64,000 nt of DNA. Origin: Chondrosia reniformis. Its lineage: Eukaryota > Porifera > Demospongiae > Chondrillida > Chondrillidae. Where the stretch lies: assembly GCA_947172415.1 (NCBI GenBank), contig OX359190.1, positions 8,804,001 through 8,868,000 on the forward strand, written 5' to 3'. The position numbers and the translations under genes are program-made. The notes beneath the pieces were generated by a model. It was not told where the DNA came from. It saw only the letters and a program-made list of their open reading frames with translations, and searched no databases. Below are positions 11,478-25,300 of the stretch, one piece after another; the stretch's first letter is position 1, and every line of letters starts with the position of its first letter.

Positions 11478-13897
11478 ATGGCTAGTCTAATGAGGATACT
11501 ATTTCTACTAGCACTACTGATAGAACAGGTGCATGGGCAAATTACGTTTCTGCCGATCGGAGAAGAATGCAATCAGACGGCCGTCATTGAAATGATGACA
11601 AGTGTCAAATTTGTAGAGGATTCGCCTTCATTATATCCATTCGTGGATGCTTCGTTATGTGTGGTACCTGACCAACCGCTAGCTAATGTGACTGTAACAT
11701 TATCTCCCTTTGATGATAAAATCGAAATGATATCCTTCGATCAGAACCTACTCATAGAGTTGCAGGGAAATGCGAATGATACGAAAGTGTGGTCCGTCCT
11801 ATCTGACGACCCGACCAATATTACAAGGGTTAGTTGTAGTGTATGTAAATTCACTTCTGTAACTGGCTATATGAGTTTTTGTAGCAAGGTTTGCCAGCTA
11901 ATTGTCAAATACGGATGTTAACATGCAGTCATAATTGTACACACAGTTTAAGCTAAGAATACATTTCTATCAAATTAATGTATTTGGTCCCTGCAGGCAC
12001 TACTGTCACTTTCTTACGAGAACTTCATCTCAAATGATAGCATTGGCGATATTTCCAATCGCTCAATTCTTATCAACTGGATACTTGGGAACGACACTCT
12101 AATTAGTGCTCTCGCCATTCAATTCATTGCAAAAAATGACCCACCCACATTAAATTTTGGGAGTGGCATTGACAGAGGGATGGTGCTTAAACTGACTGAG
12201 GGAGAAATGTTCATTACTCGTGGACAACCAATTATAACAGAACCACATTTATTAGAATTTAATGATGAAGAGATGAATGATTTGAGAAGTATTGAAATAG
12301 TACTTGTCTCAAGTTTCATTGATGCAAATGAAAGTATATTCCTCATGTCCAGGGATTTACAGGTAATATTTGTCTGTGTTTAATTATATAATGTCAATAA
12401 ATATTGTTTAGCAGAAAAATTGCAATTGACCAAATGCAATTTGCAAAAAATTGAGTTTCTTAGCTCAGTATTATCACACTGATAGACATTATACACTAGT
12501 ATTATTATGGTACTATTGTTAATACATATGTTAGTGCATTATGCAATAAGTATCAGAAAGATTGCTCTTTAAATGAACCAGTTGCTAATTGTTAGCACAC
12601 TAACTGATTAGACATTACAATCTTACATCCATAATCCCTAACATTAGTTTTATACAGATCAGTAGCTGCTCTAAGTAATTATTATGTAGTTGTGATGAAA
12701 TGCTTTGTGGTGCATACTATAATTTCTTCTGCTGTATAGGCCACTTCGTCAAATAAAACTCTTATTTTCTATGAAGAAATGTCACTGTTTGAAAACAGAT
12801 ATGACTCCTACAGTGAGCTCCTGAAGAGTATTTACTATATAAATTTCAATGAGGAACCCACTGTACTGGACAATGATGGAGAACAACTTGACAGAAAGGT
12901 ACAGTTCTTTTTCATTTTTCTCTTTCAAACTACTTTCTGTGTACAGTAAATTTTGAATCTTATTCATTTTTTATTTTAAATGCAGTGGTTTTAGTATTTT
13001 TCACATACATAAATACGCAGATTATCACATTAATGCAATTAATGTTTTCACTTTCTTTTACAGATTCTCATAACTGTAACAGATACTGGATCTGCCTCCT
13101 CAACCAACACTATTACAATTAACATTACAACAGTAAATGACAATCGACCAGTTCTCTTTGTTGTGAATGAGACAAAAGCTTGTGTCAACTCTATCTCCTC
13201 AAGGAAGAGCTCAGCAGAGGCTGCTCCTTTGGAATCCCAAAACTCACGTGACAGATTTATCTCACAGCCTAGTGAGGTAGCAGATACCAACCAAAACCAG
13301 CTTGGAGTCCTCCTCATACCTTCCATTTTAGTCCCAACAATTGTTGTTACTGTACTAACCATTGCTCTGTTGGTTTACTGCATAGTGAGGTGCTGCAGGT
13401 CTCGTAAAAATAGTAGCACCCAGGCTCTTAAATATGAAGTCCCTAATTCCAGTGTGGCTAGCAAAAGATATTTAGTCGAGCCACAGAATCAGTTTAACTC
13501 GCACTCAGAGAATGTAGAATCATTATATGTTAGCAAAACAGGTGAACCAGAGAGGAATCGCAAGTCCCAGAATGGAATAAAGTCTAAAGGAAAGCAGAAA
13601 AATCCGGTTACTTTATCAAGTCTTGCTTCAAGTCCTCAATCTAATCTATTTTTGCCTCCTACCACCCAACTTCCAAATGACAACAAAATGCACTCACAGG
13701 AGGCCACAGAAAATGGTTTCTCCAGACAGTCCCCTTCAGTTGTGGTTGGTCAGGCTAGTCCAAGCACCAGATCAGATTCACTAGCACCCTCAAGAGTAAT
13801 CTCTGCCCAATCAGATCAGCTCACAGTTGTGGACCACTTTCAACCAAAGAACAACACTGGTAGTAACAAGTATTCAAAGCATTCCCAAATAAGGTAA
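11478..13897 (+). CDS. Type I membrane protein with cadherin-like ectodomain, 4 exons, 569 aa
   Basis: Exons 11478-11828, 11997-12362, 12740-12898 and 13064-13897 join in phase 0. Residues 1-21 form a signal peptide (MASLMRILFLLALLIEQVHG). The ectodomain of about 355 residues has many N-x-S/T sites and repeats of the pattern V-x-F-x-E-D-S ... followed by beta-rich stretches. The best preserved is ILITVTDTG ... INITTVNDNRPVLFV, which resembles the end of a cadherin repeat (DxNDNxP). One transmembrane helix follows (LVPTIVVTVLTIALLVYCIV), then CCRSRK and a Ser-rich cytoplasmic tail of about 165 residues with no recognised domain. An adhesion or surface-receptor role is inferred. The 3' end may instead splice from AG|gtaatt at 13893 to an acceptor at 14446, giving an alternative tail of about ten residues. 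Confidence 0.8.
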
Positions 13898-14699
13898 TTA
13901 TTTCCCTAATATATTAACCAGTGGCATGGCTGATTTAAGGGTATAGTATTGCATAATGAGGATATTTGGTTAATCTACCAAACTCAATATTCCGCCAAAA
14001 AAGTGCTTGAACAAATTGTGGCGGATTATCCGGGTTACACTGTATATTAACCAGTGCATGGCATGGCAGATTTAAGGGTAGCTCTGGAAGCTGGAGAACC
14101 CACTGAGTTTGATCTTGTATTAGTTATGTTATTTCTCATCTCAAGCTCCCTTTATGGATTTGTGGGTCTTCCCTATTCTCATGAAAGAGTATAATGTTTG
14201 GACTAGGCAATGTCTCTCTGTATTCTCAGACCTGATGATAGGAATACTTTAAAGTTTACCTTCCAATATTTAGCTAATTTATCTACTACCACCAAACTTT
14301 ACCCTTTAAGCTTTGGTAGCTTTAGATGCTCTATATTAAAAGATTAAATGTAACTTGTATCTTATACAATCTATTCCTATTGGTTTAGCAGATACTTCTT
14401 ACTTGACACACATATAACTTGTTTCACTTTCCATTACCTCTTGTAGGCATTGCAAAGCCAAACCCAAGTTTTGAGTCATTCCTGATTGTATAGTGAAACA
14501 GTTGAATGGATGTATTTTTTATGTTAGAAACGATTTGCACAAAACTTTATAAATATGTATCAGCATACATTTATTTGTGAGTTTGAAATGAAGATTTCAT
14601 TTAATAATGCTAACAAAGCAGTTAATGCAAACATGCATCATAATTATAAACTTCCGACGCATTGCATAATTTATTATCTAGAATCACGTGATAAAGAAA
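13898..14699. other. Intergenic spacer with duplicated segment and pogo-like terminus
   Basis: No exon is supported here except a possible alternative last exon of the upstream gene near 14447-14475. A segment of about 30 bp around GATTTAAGGGTA occurs twice (near 13914 and 14045). Between the copies, 13976-14042 read on the minus strand begins CAGTGTAACCCGGATAATCC, which resembles the terminus of a pogo/Tc1-type DNA transposon. Confidence 0.45.
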
Positions 14700-15694
14700 A
14701 TGTCTGAAGTATCGGGGGATCCAAATGCAACTTCCCCCGAGGTAGCGCCCAAACCTATTTATAGCAGTAGATTTGGATGGGGGGTAAGAATAGGGACTTA
14801 TATAGTGTATAATTGTAATGTTCCTTTGTGTATAATCATGAAAATAGCTTGTTATCCATAAATAATCGCTTTTTTTGCAGAAAATTGTTGCAGTCATTGT
14901 GAATGTAATCGTAGTAATAATGATTCTTGTAAGTCGCAGCTCCTTACCTTTGTGATGCGTAATTAGTGTCTTGTGATTTTAGATATCGCTTGGACTGTGC
15001 ATTGGATTTGGAGTGAAGTACAAATCTCCTCAATATTTCTTTCTTCTAGCCAACATATTGAGTAAGGACACAGCATTAGTTAAAATTGTGTCTCAAGTGG
15101 ACATTTTAATGTAATAAAGATAATATTTTACACTTACTGCTGAGCTGTGTAGTTTCCACTTGACTGTGAATGTGTTTATTATAACACCGCCAATTGTTAC
15201 AATCAGTTATGTAATCTGGGTGGTGAAATGTCTAGGAATGTCTTTCTTATTGTTAGGAAAAATGTATCATTATAATCTATATTTTAATGTAGTGCATTTT
15301 ATATGAGTGGGCAGAGTGATATCTTTCATACAGCTATGTATGAGCATGCAATTCTATACCATATTCACATTCTTTGGCATAATTTTTCTCTTGTCTAGTG
15401 AGTTCTGTAGTGACGTTTGTTCTGTTATTTTGGTACTACAAGGGGACCATGGCACAAGGCTTGATATGGTACATTGTGTTGCAGTGCGTCTTCCTCTTCT
15501 TTCAGTGCGTCACAACGGATGTGTTTGCAACTATTGCCCCAACAGTTATACAGACTGTCGCACCTCCTCAAACTTCCCACATCACTGTCAGCCCCACGTC
15601 TGTGACTAGTAGTAACAGTACTACCCATACAATGGAACGGACTGCTGACTTTAGCTCGAGTTACTATGTACCAGTACCCACTCCAACTCCATAA
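14700..15694 (+). CDS. Small three-helix membrane protein, TMEM243-like, 4 exons, 168 aa
   Basis: Exons 14700-14783, 14881-14928, 14983-15061 and 15399-15694 join in frame from ATG to TAA. A 28-residue hydrophilic N-terminus precedes three helices: KIVAVIVNVIVVIMILISLG, about YFFLLANILMSSVVTFVLLF, and GLIWYIVLQCVFLFFQCV. The order and the link WYYKGTM after helix 2 resemble TMEM243, a small vertebrate membrane protein of poorly known function. The Thr/Ser/Pro tail of about 70 residues with N-x-S/T is longer than I remember for that family. The family call rests on recalled sequence similarity only. AATAAA sits at 16066-16071. Confidence 0.65.
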
Positions 15695-16346
15695 TTTTTA
15701 ATTGAGTTTCAAACTGTTGATGCTTGCATGTTTATATAATTACTAATGAACCTATACAAGGAGGAATTCAAAATTTATATATGTGCTGATCTAGATTGGA
15801 TTATATGTAACTTGTATTTTATAAGTGTACATGCAAAAATGAAATGTATTATTTATATACATATATTTGATTTATTAAGCCATCTGCTGCAAAATTCAAG
15901 GATTTGGTGCATATGTTAATACCAGACTGTGACATCATCAAGAAAATATGGAGGCAAAACAGCACGCAAGACAAACATGTAGTCTGTTATCACATACATT
16001 ATGCACTCAAAATCACTAAGACTGTGACAACTCTAAATATTTATTAGTTGTAATATATTATATAAAATAAACAAGAATTATAAGTGTATATCAGAAATGT
16101 AGTTGATAATAAGATTTAAGTAGTCAAACATAAATGTAAGTTGCAATAACACACATATAGCATAGTGTAGAACAAAACAGAAATAAGAAAGTTCAGATAA
16201 AATCCTGGGAATCCTATATATGCGAGCAGCTGAAGGTCTCTATAGCCAGACCAAACAAGAATACTATTGCAACTTGATCCTTCTGTCCTTTTTAGCATGA
16301 AATACACTGTAATCCAAATCAACGTGTGCATACAGATGTACACTAT
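15695..16346. other. Convergent intergenic region with polyadenylation signals
   Basis: This gap separates the ends of two convergent genes. AATAAA on the plus strand at 16066-16071 can serve the left gene. TTTATT at 16040-16045, which reads AATAAA on the minus strand, can serve the right one, so the two transcripts may overlap slightly at their 3' ends. Nothing else is recognised. Confidence 0.4.
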
Positions 16347-19300
16347 CTACTTCTCGGGATCAAATGCATCACAAGAAGCTGCATGCTCTAAAAGATCAAA
16401 AATATTGTAAAATTTAGCCTCTCCACAGATCTGACAACATAAAACTGAATTTTTCACTCTGGGTGTTTGGACATTTGCAGAATCAGGCACTTCCCCAGCT
16501 GCTTCTGAAGAAGGATGTCGTCGTCTGCTTGGACCTGTAGCCTCAACTTTCAGGTAGTCTCTCTTTTCGTAACCACTCCCAAGATGTGCCATCCTCACTG
16601 TCTCACTGTCAGCTGAATGTCTCTTTTCAAGGGCTATCTTGTCAGGCTCAAAGTTGGGTAACCTTCTACTACTATAGCTCCCAATCACCTGTTCCTCTTT
16701 CTTCTCCAGGTGGATTTTTCCTGGAGTAGTGCGTCGTTTTGGAACAGCCAAGTCACCTCTAGCTGTCACTTCCAATTTCTATGGAAACACGAATAATCTA
16801 ACTCATCATTTTTCTTACATGCTATACCTACTTTAGAATAATGACCTATAGGGAACTAAACTAAGAGAGAGCTTTGGATGAGGATACAAGAGAGTTTTCT
16901 CCTTCTACTTCTTTTCTTGTCACCATCCCTTATCAGTGAACTGGGAATCTGTCTTTTTCTTGATCTTTTATGACTCCTTCATATCTTTCATATATGTATA
17001 AAACATTACAATGAGGTGAGTGAGTGTGTGATTGGGTGAAAATGATTTGATTCTTTAGAAATTTCGTATACTAATCGATACACATCTCACATTCAATCTC
17101 CAATATACGGTACCTAGTATGTACTATGTACATACGTACATACGTATATGTTGGTCCTTACCACATCATGAGGAGGTTTATTAGGCGCTCGGCTGCTAGT
17201 ATGATAGAGAGGGCTGTGATGGACATTGTGCACCTGAATTGCTGGGTCACTCGAGGGACGACCAAAGTTTTCCAATTTCTTCTGATTTCTTGGAGGATGG
17301 GTAAGCTCGTAGCGATATGGGGCTAGCTGCTGGAAGATTGCATTCAATGTCTGCTGATAGCTATTGATCTGCAGAAAAACAAAACAACAAATGATTTTAT
17401 TATACCAACCAAAATTACTGCAATATTACAGAACACTTGCAGTAATCTTTATTATTATTGGCACATTTGTATGGTTTAGAAAATAAAAGCCATATACATA
17501 CAAATAATATGAACAATCACCTCTCTAGTACAATAATCACAAGTACTCATAATTAAGCAACAACAGTAAGAGGGTAAACAAAAAAGGAATTGCTTAACCC
17601 AGGACAGCTGGTTTAAACTACCAGTATTCTGCCACTGAGCTGCGTACGATCATCACAGCAATACTAAACATGTGCGCGTCTCCTTCATATTGTCTGAGCT
17701 ATGGGTGTCTAGCAGGCAGATGGTCACTCGAGTTTGGATATTAACTAAATTTAGTAACACAATCAATATATGGTGAATCTGGTGGACCTCGTACACTTAA
17801 GTTGATTGTTTTGTGTACTTACACTAATCTCAAGGTTCTACCATTGCAACTATTAGCAATGGACCTTTGTAATATTACAAACACTTTGGTCTTTCTTCTC
17901 CCCAAGTAAAAAGGTGTTATTCAGAACAAGATGATGAAGAAGAAGCATTACAGCTCGATTAACACAACAAGCAGGAGTGAAATTGAAATTAAAGGTAAAT
18001 ACGGAAGAAGCTAAATAGAGATTGAAATGTGAATAGAGAACAGAAGCTATCAAAACAACTTTTGGTTTAAATGGACATTAAGAAGAAAAAGTTTGAAAGA
18101 CTGCTAGGGATTGGCTAAGAAACAAACCCTTTGGCCATGACCTCACTAACCTATCATAAAACTTAAGGGGTCAAAGGTCACGCACGTATACGTACCTACT
18201 AATCATATATGGGCTATATACTGTACGTATCCGTACCTACTAATCATATATGGGCTATACCTACAAATTTATAAATAATGTTTAGCATCTCAAATATTGA
18301 AAACATTACACACTTCAAACTATTATGGTATTCAGGGTAAAGGTGTTTTTTTCCATGTTATCAGATAAGTGTATATGAATGCCCTTCAACTATCCCTATG
18401 AGATAGAGCTAAGGGAAAATTGGGGAAATCACACAAAAATTCATTAGTGACCTGCCCACACACACTTAGGGTAATCCCCTAATGAATAAAGTTGATATAG
18501 GTTAAAGGTTCTATAAATCAGTTGTACACTTTTGACCATAAAGTTTACTGTCTACCTAATGAATACTGACTCTAAGCTAAGCAATTAATGAATAGTATAC
18601 CGTTAATATGTATCTGTGTATATACAGTATATGTACGCATATACATATATACATACTCCATGCTTAAGCTACATATTTGATGATCAATGGAGTGTAGAAA
18701 GGACATGAATGCATGTACATAGATTACTGTTAAAATTCCAAGTACTATAACACCTAGCATTATAGGAACAATCAAATGATAAGAAAGCTAACCACAAGTA
18801 ATTACAAACATTACTAAGAGTAAAACATGAAATAAGCAATTGCTGGGAATTGAACCCAGGACAGCTGGCTACATGTATATTATGTATTAAAGTTTCTAGA
18901 GTACAGATCCTGTAGTATACGTATATGTATGTATGTATGTATGTATATGTGCATATACAAGGATTCACAGAAGATCAAGATAAAGAAAAAGACAAAGACT
19001 CCCAGGATCACTGATGAAGGGTGGAATTCCCAGAAACAGCCTTCTGACTCAGATGAAAGAAAGGAAAAGAAGATAGAAAAGACTCCTGTATCTTCATCCA
19101 AAGCTCTCTTCAGGTTTAGTTCCCCTATAGGCTCTTTTACAGAATAGGCATAGCATGTAGGAAAATATTCATATGTACGTATATGTGCATATTACATGTG
19201 TATTAGTGTTTGTTTATAGAGAAAGATTGGCCTGCGTACAATATAAACACGAAGCAGTATGGACATGAGTACCTGTTAGGTGTCATATACGTAGTTAAGT

Positions 19301-22300
19301 TCCCATGAGTGTACTCTTTGAGAATACAATACATATTGGCAATATATTGAAGAATATACAGAACAGTGGGGATCTTTCCATTTTCCATTTTTCCATTCAA
19401 TAATTTCTACAACAAGTTTCACTTTCACTTTTATATGAATCCATAATTACAAAAAATTCCCTGGTTTGGAGTAGGTAACTTTTAAACTCTTCAAATTAAA
19501 TGATAAATGTTGCAATTAATAAATTAAATAGGTAGTTGACAGCCACATCATTAAGTCAGTTGAAAAGGTCCAATTTTGCAACTACAATTTAAACTAAAGG
19601 CACCAATTGGCAACTGTCAATTCCAGCTGCTCCAGAATGTCTACAACTATTTCAATTTAAGTGACACACACATTCAATGCAGTATATCAATTTGTTGCTA
19701 ATGATAACACATATGAAGTTATCCATCAGGTATTCACTGGGGAATTTTAAAGACAAAGACTACCTGGTTAATCATTACCCATTATCACATCATATTTGTA
19801 CACAGGAATGTCTTACAATCCTATACATCAGAAGGAGATATTATTTATTTATTTACAAAACGGGAGTTATCCTATGAGGGGAAATACAGGCTAAACAAAC
19901 TGGCATCACGCCATGCCAGCCAGGATGCGTATAAAATTCCCCAAATGAATAGGTGTTGACAAGCACTGTTTAGTAAACTACGGAATGTATCCATATGCGA
20001 CTGTTTTAATGGAGCATATTAGTGACAGTCAACTTGTACATATATAGGTACAGTACATAGTAAATTGGATATCTTGCTGGATAACAAATAAGACATGTAT
20101 TAAAGCTCTAACACAAAATCTACATCACAGAGGGCTTTCTTAAATCTTACTGTGTCATTTCTTTTGTTGATTCTCCTTTGAGCTTTTCTTCCTTCATCTT
20201 CCAACTTCTGTTTCTACAACAGCAAAATAATTACAAAATTGATGTGCAAACCATAATCTTTAAAATAGCAATTAAAATGCCTTCACATAACAAACAGTAT
20301 ATGCAAAGTGATGCAATAGCAATATTTATATAAGTATCTGCAGGTTAGTATAATATGGTTGAATCACATACTCAATGAAACTCATTTACACTGAATATAC
20401 ATACATACATACATACATACATACATACATACATACATACATACATACGTACGTACGTACATACACACATACGTATATATAATATACCTCAATGAGGTAT
20501 TGTTCATATACACAAGAGCTTATATATACTAGCAATGTATACATGTATTTATATATGTATCTATACATAACCATGAGGTATTAATATGTTGGCACAGTAC
20601 ATACAGTACATACAATACACACGTATGTACCTCTATAAGAAGCTGTGAGGCTCTGTCTGAAGTTTCTTGTAATTCTGTTTTGTTTTTCTCATTTTCACTC
20701 CTCAATTCACTCACTTCAGTAGTCAATCTAGTAGCCTTTGCAGTTAACTCTTGATTTCTCTTCTCTAGTACTTCCTTTTCCTGTGACAGCAACACATCAC
20801 ACAATTTGAATATTTATACACTCAATACGACATACATATATACTTATATATTCACAAACTAGCACGCTGTCACCATTATTATAAATACGACATACATATA
20901 TATTTATATATTCACAAACTAGCACACTGTCACCATTATTATAAATACGACATACATATATATTTATATATTCACAAACTAGCACGCTGTCACCATTATT
21001 ATAATATTTATATATTTTTGCAATGACATGTGATTCATAATTTTACTCTATGGATTATTTATCATTTGTGTGTCTAAGAAAGAGAAGAAAAGACTCCAGG
21101 ACCTGTATCTTCATCCAAAGCTCTCTCCAGGTTTAGTTCCCTATAGGCTTTTTAAAGAGTAGGCATGCATGTAGGAAAATGGTGTATTAGATTTTTCTTG
21201 TATCTACTGTGTTTAGGTCCTCAATTTCTTGTGCTTAATATAAGTATAATGGTTATCTGCCATCCTTACCACTCCCAGACAAGATGGTAATAGCATTACC
21301 TCAAGCTAATATTACCTAATCGAGGGTGAATAAACATGGCTGGGAAAGTATTCAGGGTATATTTTTTACTAGGAAGAACATCTAAAAAGTGTTTTGGATT
21401 TTCACAGCAGCTGCTGACAACAAGAATACATATCATGCCTGACTCCCATAACTAATGGTAACCATGGTGATGTGACATCACTGGAAGCCATACTTTGGTT
21501 GGGTACAGTTAAACAAGATGGAAACCATGGCAATAGTGGGAATACACCATTCCAGTCCTTATATATGCACACAGTGTATATATATATGTAGGTAAATGGA
21601 GAAGTAAGAAAAACTAGACATAAATATAGAACAGACCTATTTGACAGGAGAAGAATTTGACTGATAGAGGCATGTTTATAAGCTTGATCCATGTGGGATT
21701 ATAACTTCCATAATTTGCTACATTGAGCAATGCCCTGATCAGGTAGTTCAAAAGAATTCTGTTCATTCTTTAGGAAGAAGTGGGTTAAAGTTACAAATTC
21801 CTACCATAGAATAATCAACACCAGTCACTCCCAGGATATTCCCAGGATACTCCCAGGATATTCCCACTCCCATGATCCCACATCTGAGTATGTGGAATTG
21901 TACGTACATAGTAGCCAAGATCCTCTATACGTGTAGGATGCTGACTGCATGAATACTTGTTCTCCATAACAGGAAATTCCTTTCATATCTCGGAAAACTT
22001 GACCAATAACTTTCACAGCATACCACACCTAGCAACCTTTATCCCACGACCCAATTAATCTGATACCAATATAATACTGCAATGACCTTCTTCCCCTAAT
22101 ATGTAACAGCTCAAAAAACTCGTACATATTATATGCAATAAACCATATACACATACAGTGGGCCCTGGTTTAACCGACAGCGTTTGTTTCAATCAAAAAT
22201 GTCGGATAAATAAGGTGTCAGATAAAAAAGGGGTTGCAAAATAATGAATAAGATAGAGCAATCTTAAGCACAAATAGTCAAAAACGCTTATTACATACCT

Positions 22301-25300
22301 TTGTCTGATAACTGAAACAGATTCCCCACAATAATAAACACCAAAATATTTACATTCTGTGACCTTTTAAAGGCCTTACGTATGTACATGCAAACTTATA
22401 GTGTACTATTGCGACCTCTGAAACCTGTATTAGTGAGTTTTCTACATTCAAATCACATTTCTGACATCATACGAGTAACATATATTGTTGTAGATGAATC
22501 AGTGTGTGGTATGTATGTCCAGAGTTTTCAAAAAGGAATGAAACTAGTCAACAAGTTGAGGGTCCTTTCTGAACTAAAACGTTTAAAATGGAACTTTAAA
22601 AGGTTAGAAAAGGTGGTTTTTATTCTTGTGCAATAAAAGTGGTCTTCCTCTAGTAAGGGAGGCTGCAGTAACACTTACGTACATGCGAGTGTTAAATACC
22701 TGGAAGTCTGACGGTGCATACAGATCCTTCAAAAAAGGAATTTCTGTAATTTCAAGTTCACCGAGTTCATAGGAACTACGTAGTTTAATGGAGCACACAT
22801 CCGGTCTAAAGGATATACTACTGAAAGTGTCAAGCTACAGAACCGAGGCTCCAAGAAGACTGTATACTAACTATCTCATTCAAAGTTCCATTTTGTTATG
22901 GTTTGAAGTTATTCTTCAATTATGCATCCGTTCACTTGTGAACAAACTTACCTTTAAAAAGGAAAATAAACATGGATATATACCTTATAAATTAAATACA
23001 CTGTAGAGGAAATTTGATTTCAATCAGTGCTATTACACAATAGAATGCCAATGTACAGTTTGTACAGCAGAGGACACATTTATATAGATAATACAGTATA
23101 TATTCCATATTAATGATATACTGAGGTATGAAGACACATTTATATAGATAATACAGTATATATTCCATATTAATGATATAGTGAGGTATGAAGACACATT
23201 TATATATATTATATTAATAAGCTTAAAATATCAAGGTATTACATTTGTAGGACATCAAGCCAAACAGATGACGTATCCATGGAAACACACAATCAGGCTA
23301 AACGATATCTATTCTCTTAATTTATGTATGAGTTCATAATGTTGAAAATTCCTTTCCAAACTAATTATATCTGGGGTATTCCCACTTTAAGGTCAAAGTT
23401 CAATTATAGGGCATCTCCAATTGACCAACAATGTCATGGTCATGTATACAAGGAAAGGTAATGTATAAGTTAATTAACAGTTCTGTAATCTAAGTATGAC
23501 ATAAACTAGGATATGAGGTACATGTGTGGTATTAATAATTGGAAACATATAATACTTCTTGTGTACTCCTGTCAACCATTTTATCTCCAAGAAAATGAAA
23601 TGGTTATTTTAGACTACAAGTGGCATGTATAAGAATAGTGGTTCTGTATACTACACTGATATTTGGTTAAGGGTGCAGTATATCATACCAGAGAACTTAC
23701 CCATACCCATAGCTTACATAACACTGTGTAGGTGCTAGATGGTAAGTGCCATATCTTCCAAATACAAGTTGAACATGTGTCCAATTCTGACAACATACTA
23801 TACAGTAAATACCTTAAATTTCTGTCACACTGTCCACATGTGACAATAATACTGATTATTGCCACATGTACATTAGTACAAAAGGATTATTACATTAGTA
23901 ATAATACAATTATTACAGTGACATGGCATACCTAAAATAGTGTATTTATAATAAGATTACTTAAGAATAAATCTAAAGCTGTTAGCCTTTCATACATTCC
24001 TAATGTGTAATCACTCCTTTTGTACTTTCATAATGCTTGAAAATATTACCTGTAATTTGATTATCACTTGATTATTCATACGTAATAGACAATGAATAAA
24101 CTAATAGATCTCTTGCACAAAGCAACACTCACAGGTTGTGTCTCTCTCAATCCCACAGCAGATCCATGTTGTTTGTGTTTTCGAAGGTTCAACTCAAGTT
24201 GGCAGCTCTCCAGCGTCTTTTGTAACTGGCAACACTTTTCTCTTTCAACAAAGAGGTGCATAAACAGAATGCTTGATATCTGCTCCTGTGTCAGCTAAAC
24301 AGAAGAGAAAATACTAAATTTTGGACATGCACCATGCTTCAAAAATACATGTACATCTCTAGATACTCAAAAGATTAAAGATGAACCATCTCAAAGATAG
24401 TTTGGTGCAGTTAGAAGAAACCCCAATATTTCTTCATTATCTCAACAACCTTCCTCTAGCTTGGTAGAGAAAGAGACGATCCAAAAGGATTTTCATGCAG
24501 AGAACTACATAAATACTCCCAAGGTCACTAATGATGGGTAAATTCCTCATCTGCAACTACTGGCTCAACGGAGAAGGATACTTATAATTCTATTATCACC
24601 CAAAGAATTATTATGCTATCCTATATGTACATACATGTAGTATACTAAGTTATAACTACATATATATGGAAATGTATTACATAGAATGCAATAGCTTCTC
24701 AAATTCATTAGGCAATCGACTTCTTTTAACTGTAGTGTCATCTTTCATGAAACCACTCTACACGATGTGATAACTCTAGGGACATACCCTTCTCTATCCC
24801 ATAATCAATTAACTATGCTACCATAAAGACCAGCACTTAATTAATGTGGAAGTGTAATCTTGAATATTGCTGTATCATCAAAAATCTCAGAGTACCTCCT
24901 GACAGAAAGTTACATCACACATATATTTGGATGACATGACACTTGATTAGCTGCTATAATGATAAAGCATACAAATGTAGCAGTGTCATGTGATCAAATA
25001 AATGTGTGATGTAACTTTCTGTCAGGAGGTACTCAGATATTTTTGATGATACAGCAATATTCAAGATTACTCATGATATATATATACATATGCTTATATG
25101 GCAGCTAATCAAGTAATCATGTGACCTTAGCTCTTGAAAAGGTCACACACTTAAAAACATGACAAATGGTGTGTCAAATTATTTTTCATGTCTAAAAACA
25201 GGAAGAGAGAACTTAAAAGATATTAAGGTCTATAACCTTTCAAGTAGGCGCACGATTACCTGTGGTGATGTGCATCTCTATAAATAATCCTATATTTCCT

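Larger units (their letters stand above)
17369..20150. other. Intron of the zinc-finger coiled-coil gene
   Basis: Apart from two SINE fragments, one dispersed-family copy and a duplicated 28-bp segment (TACCTACTAATCATATATGG at about 18195 and 18234), nothing is recognised. Confidence 0.45.
20781..24132. other. Large intron of the zinc-finger coiled-coil gene
   Basis: It holds the 60-bp repeat, a dispersed-family copy, a pogo-like terminus near 22155 and a second 60-bp repeat near 23060-23210. Two X-box-like strings (GTAACCATGGTGAT near 21460 and GAAACCATGGCAAT near 21520) are present but isolated. No exon is seen. Confidence 0.45.

Noticed and set aside
20386..20574. MYVCMYVC-rich membrane peptide
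   Set aside because: It is a translation of the ATAC microsatellite.
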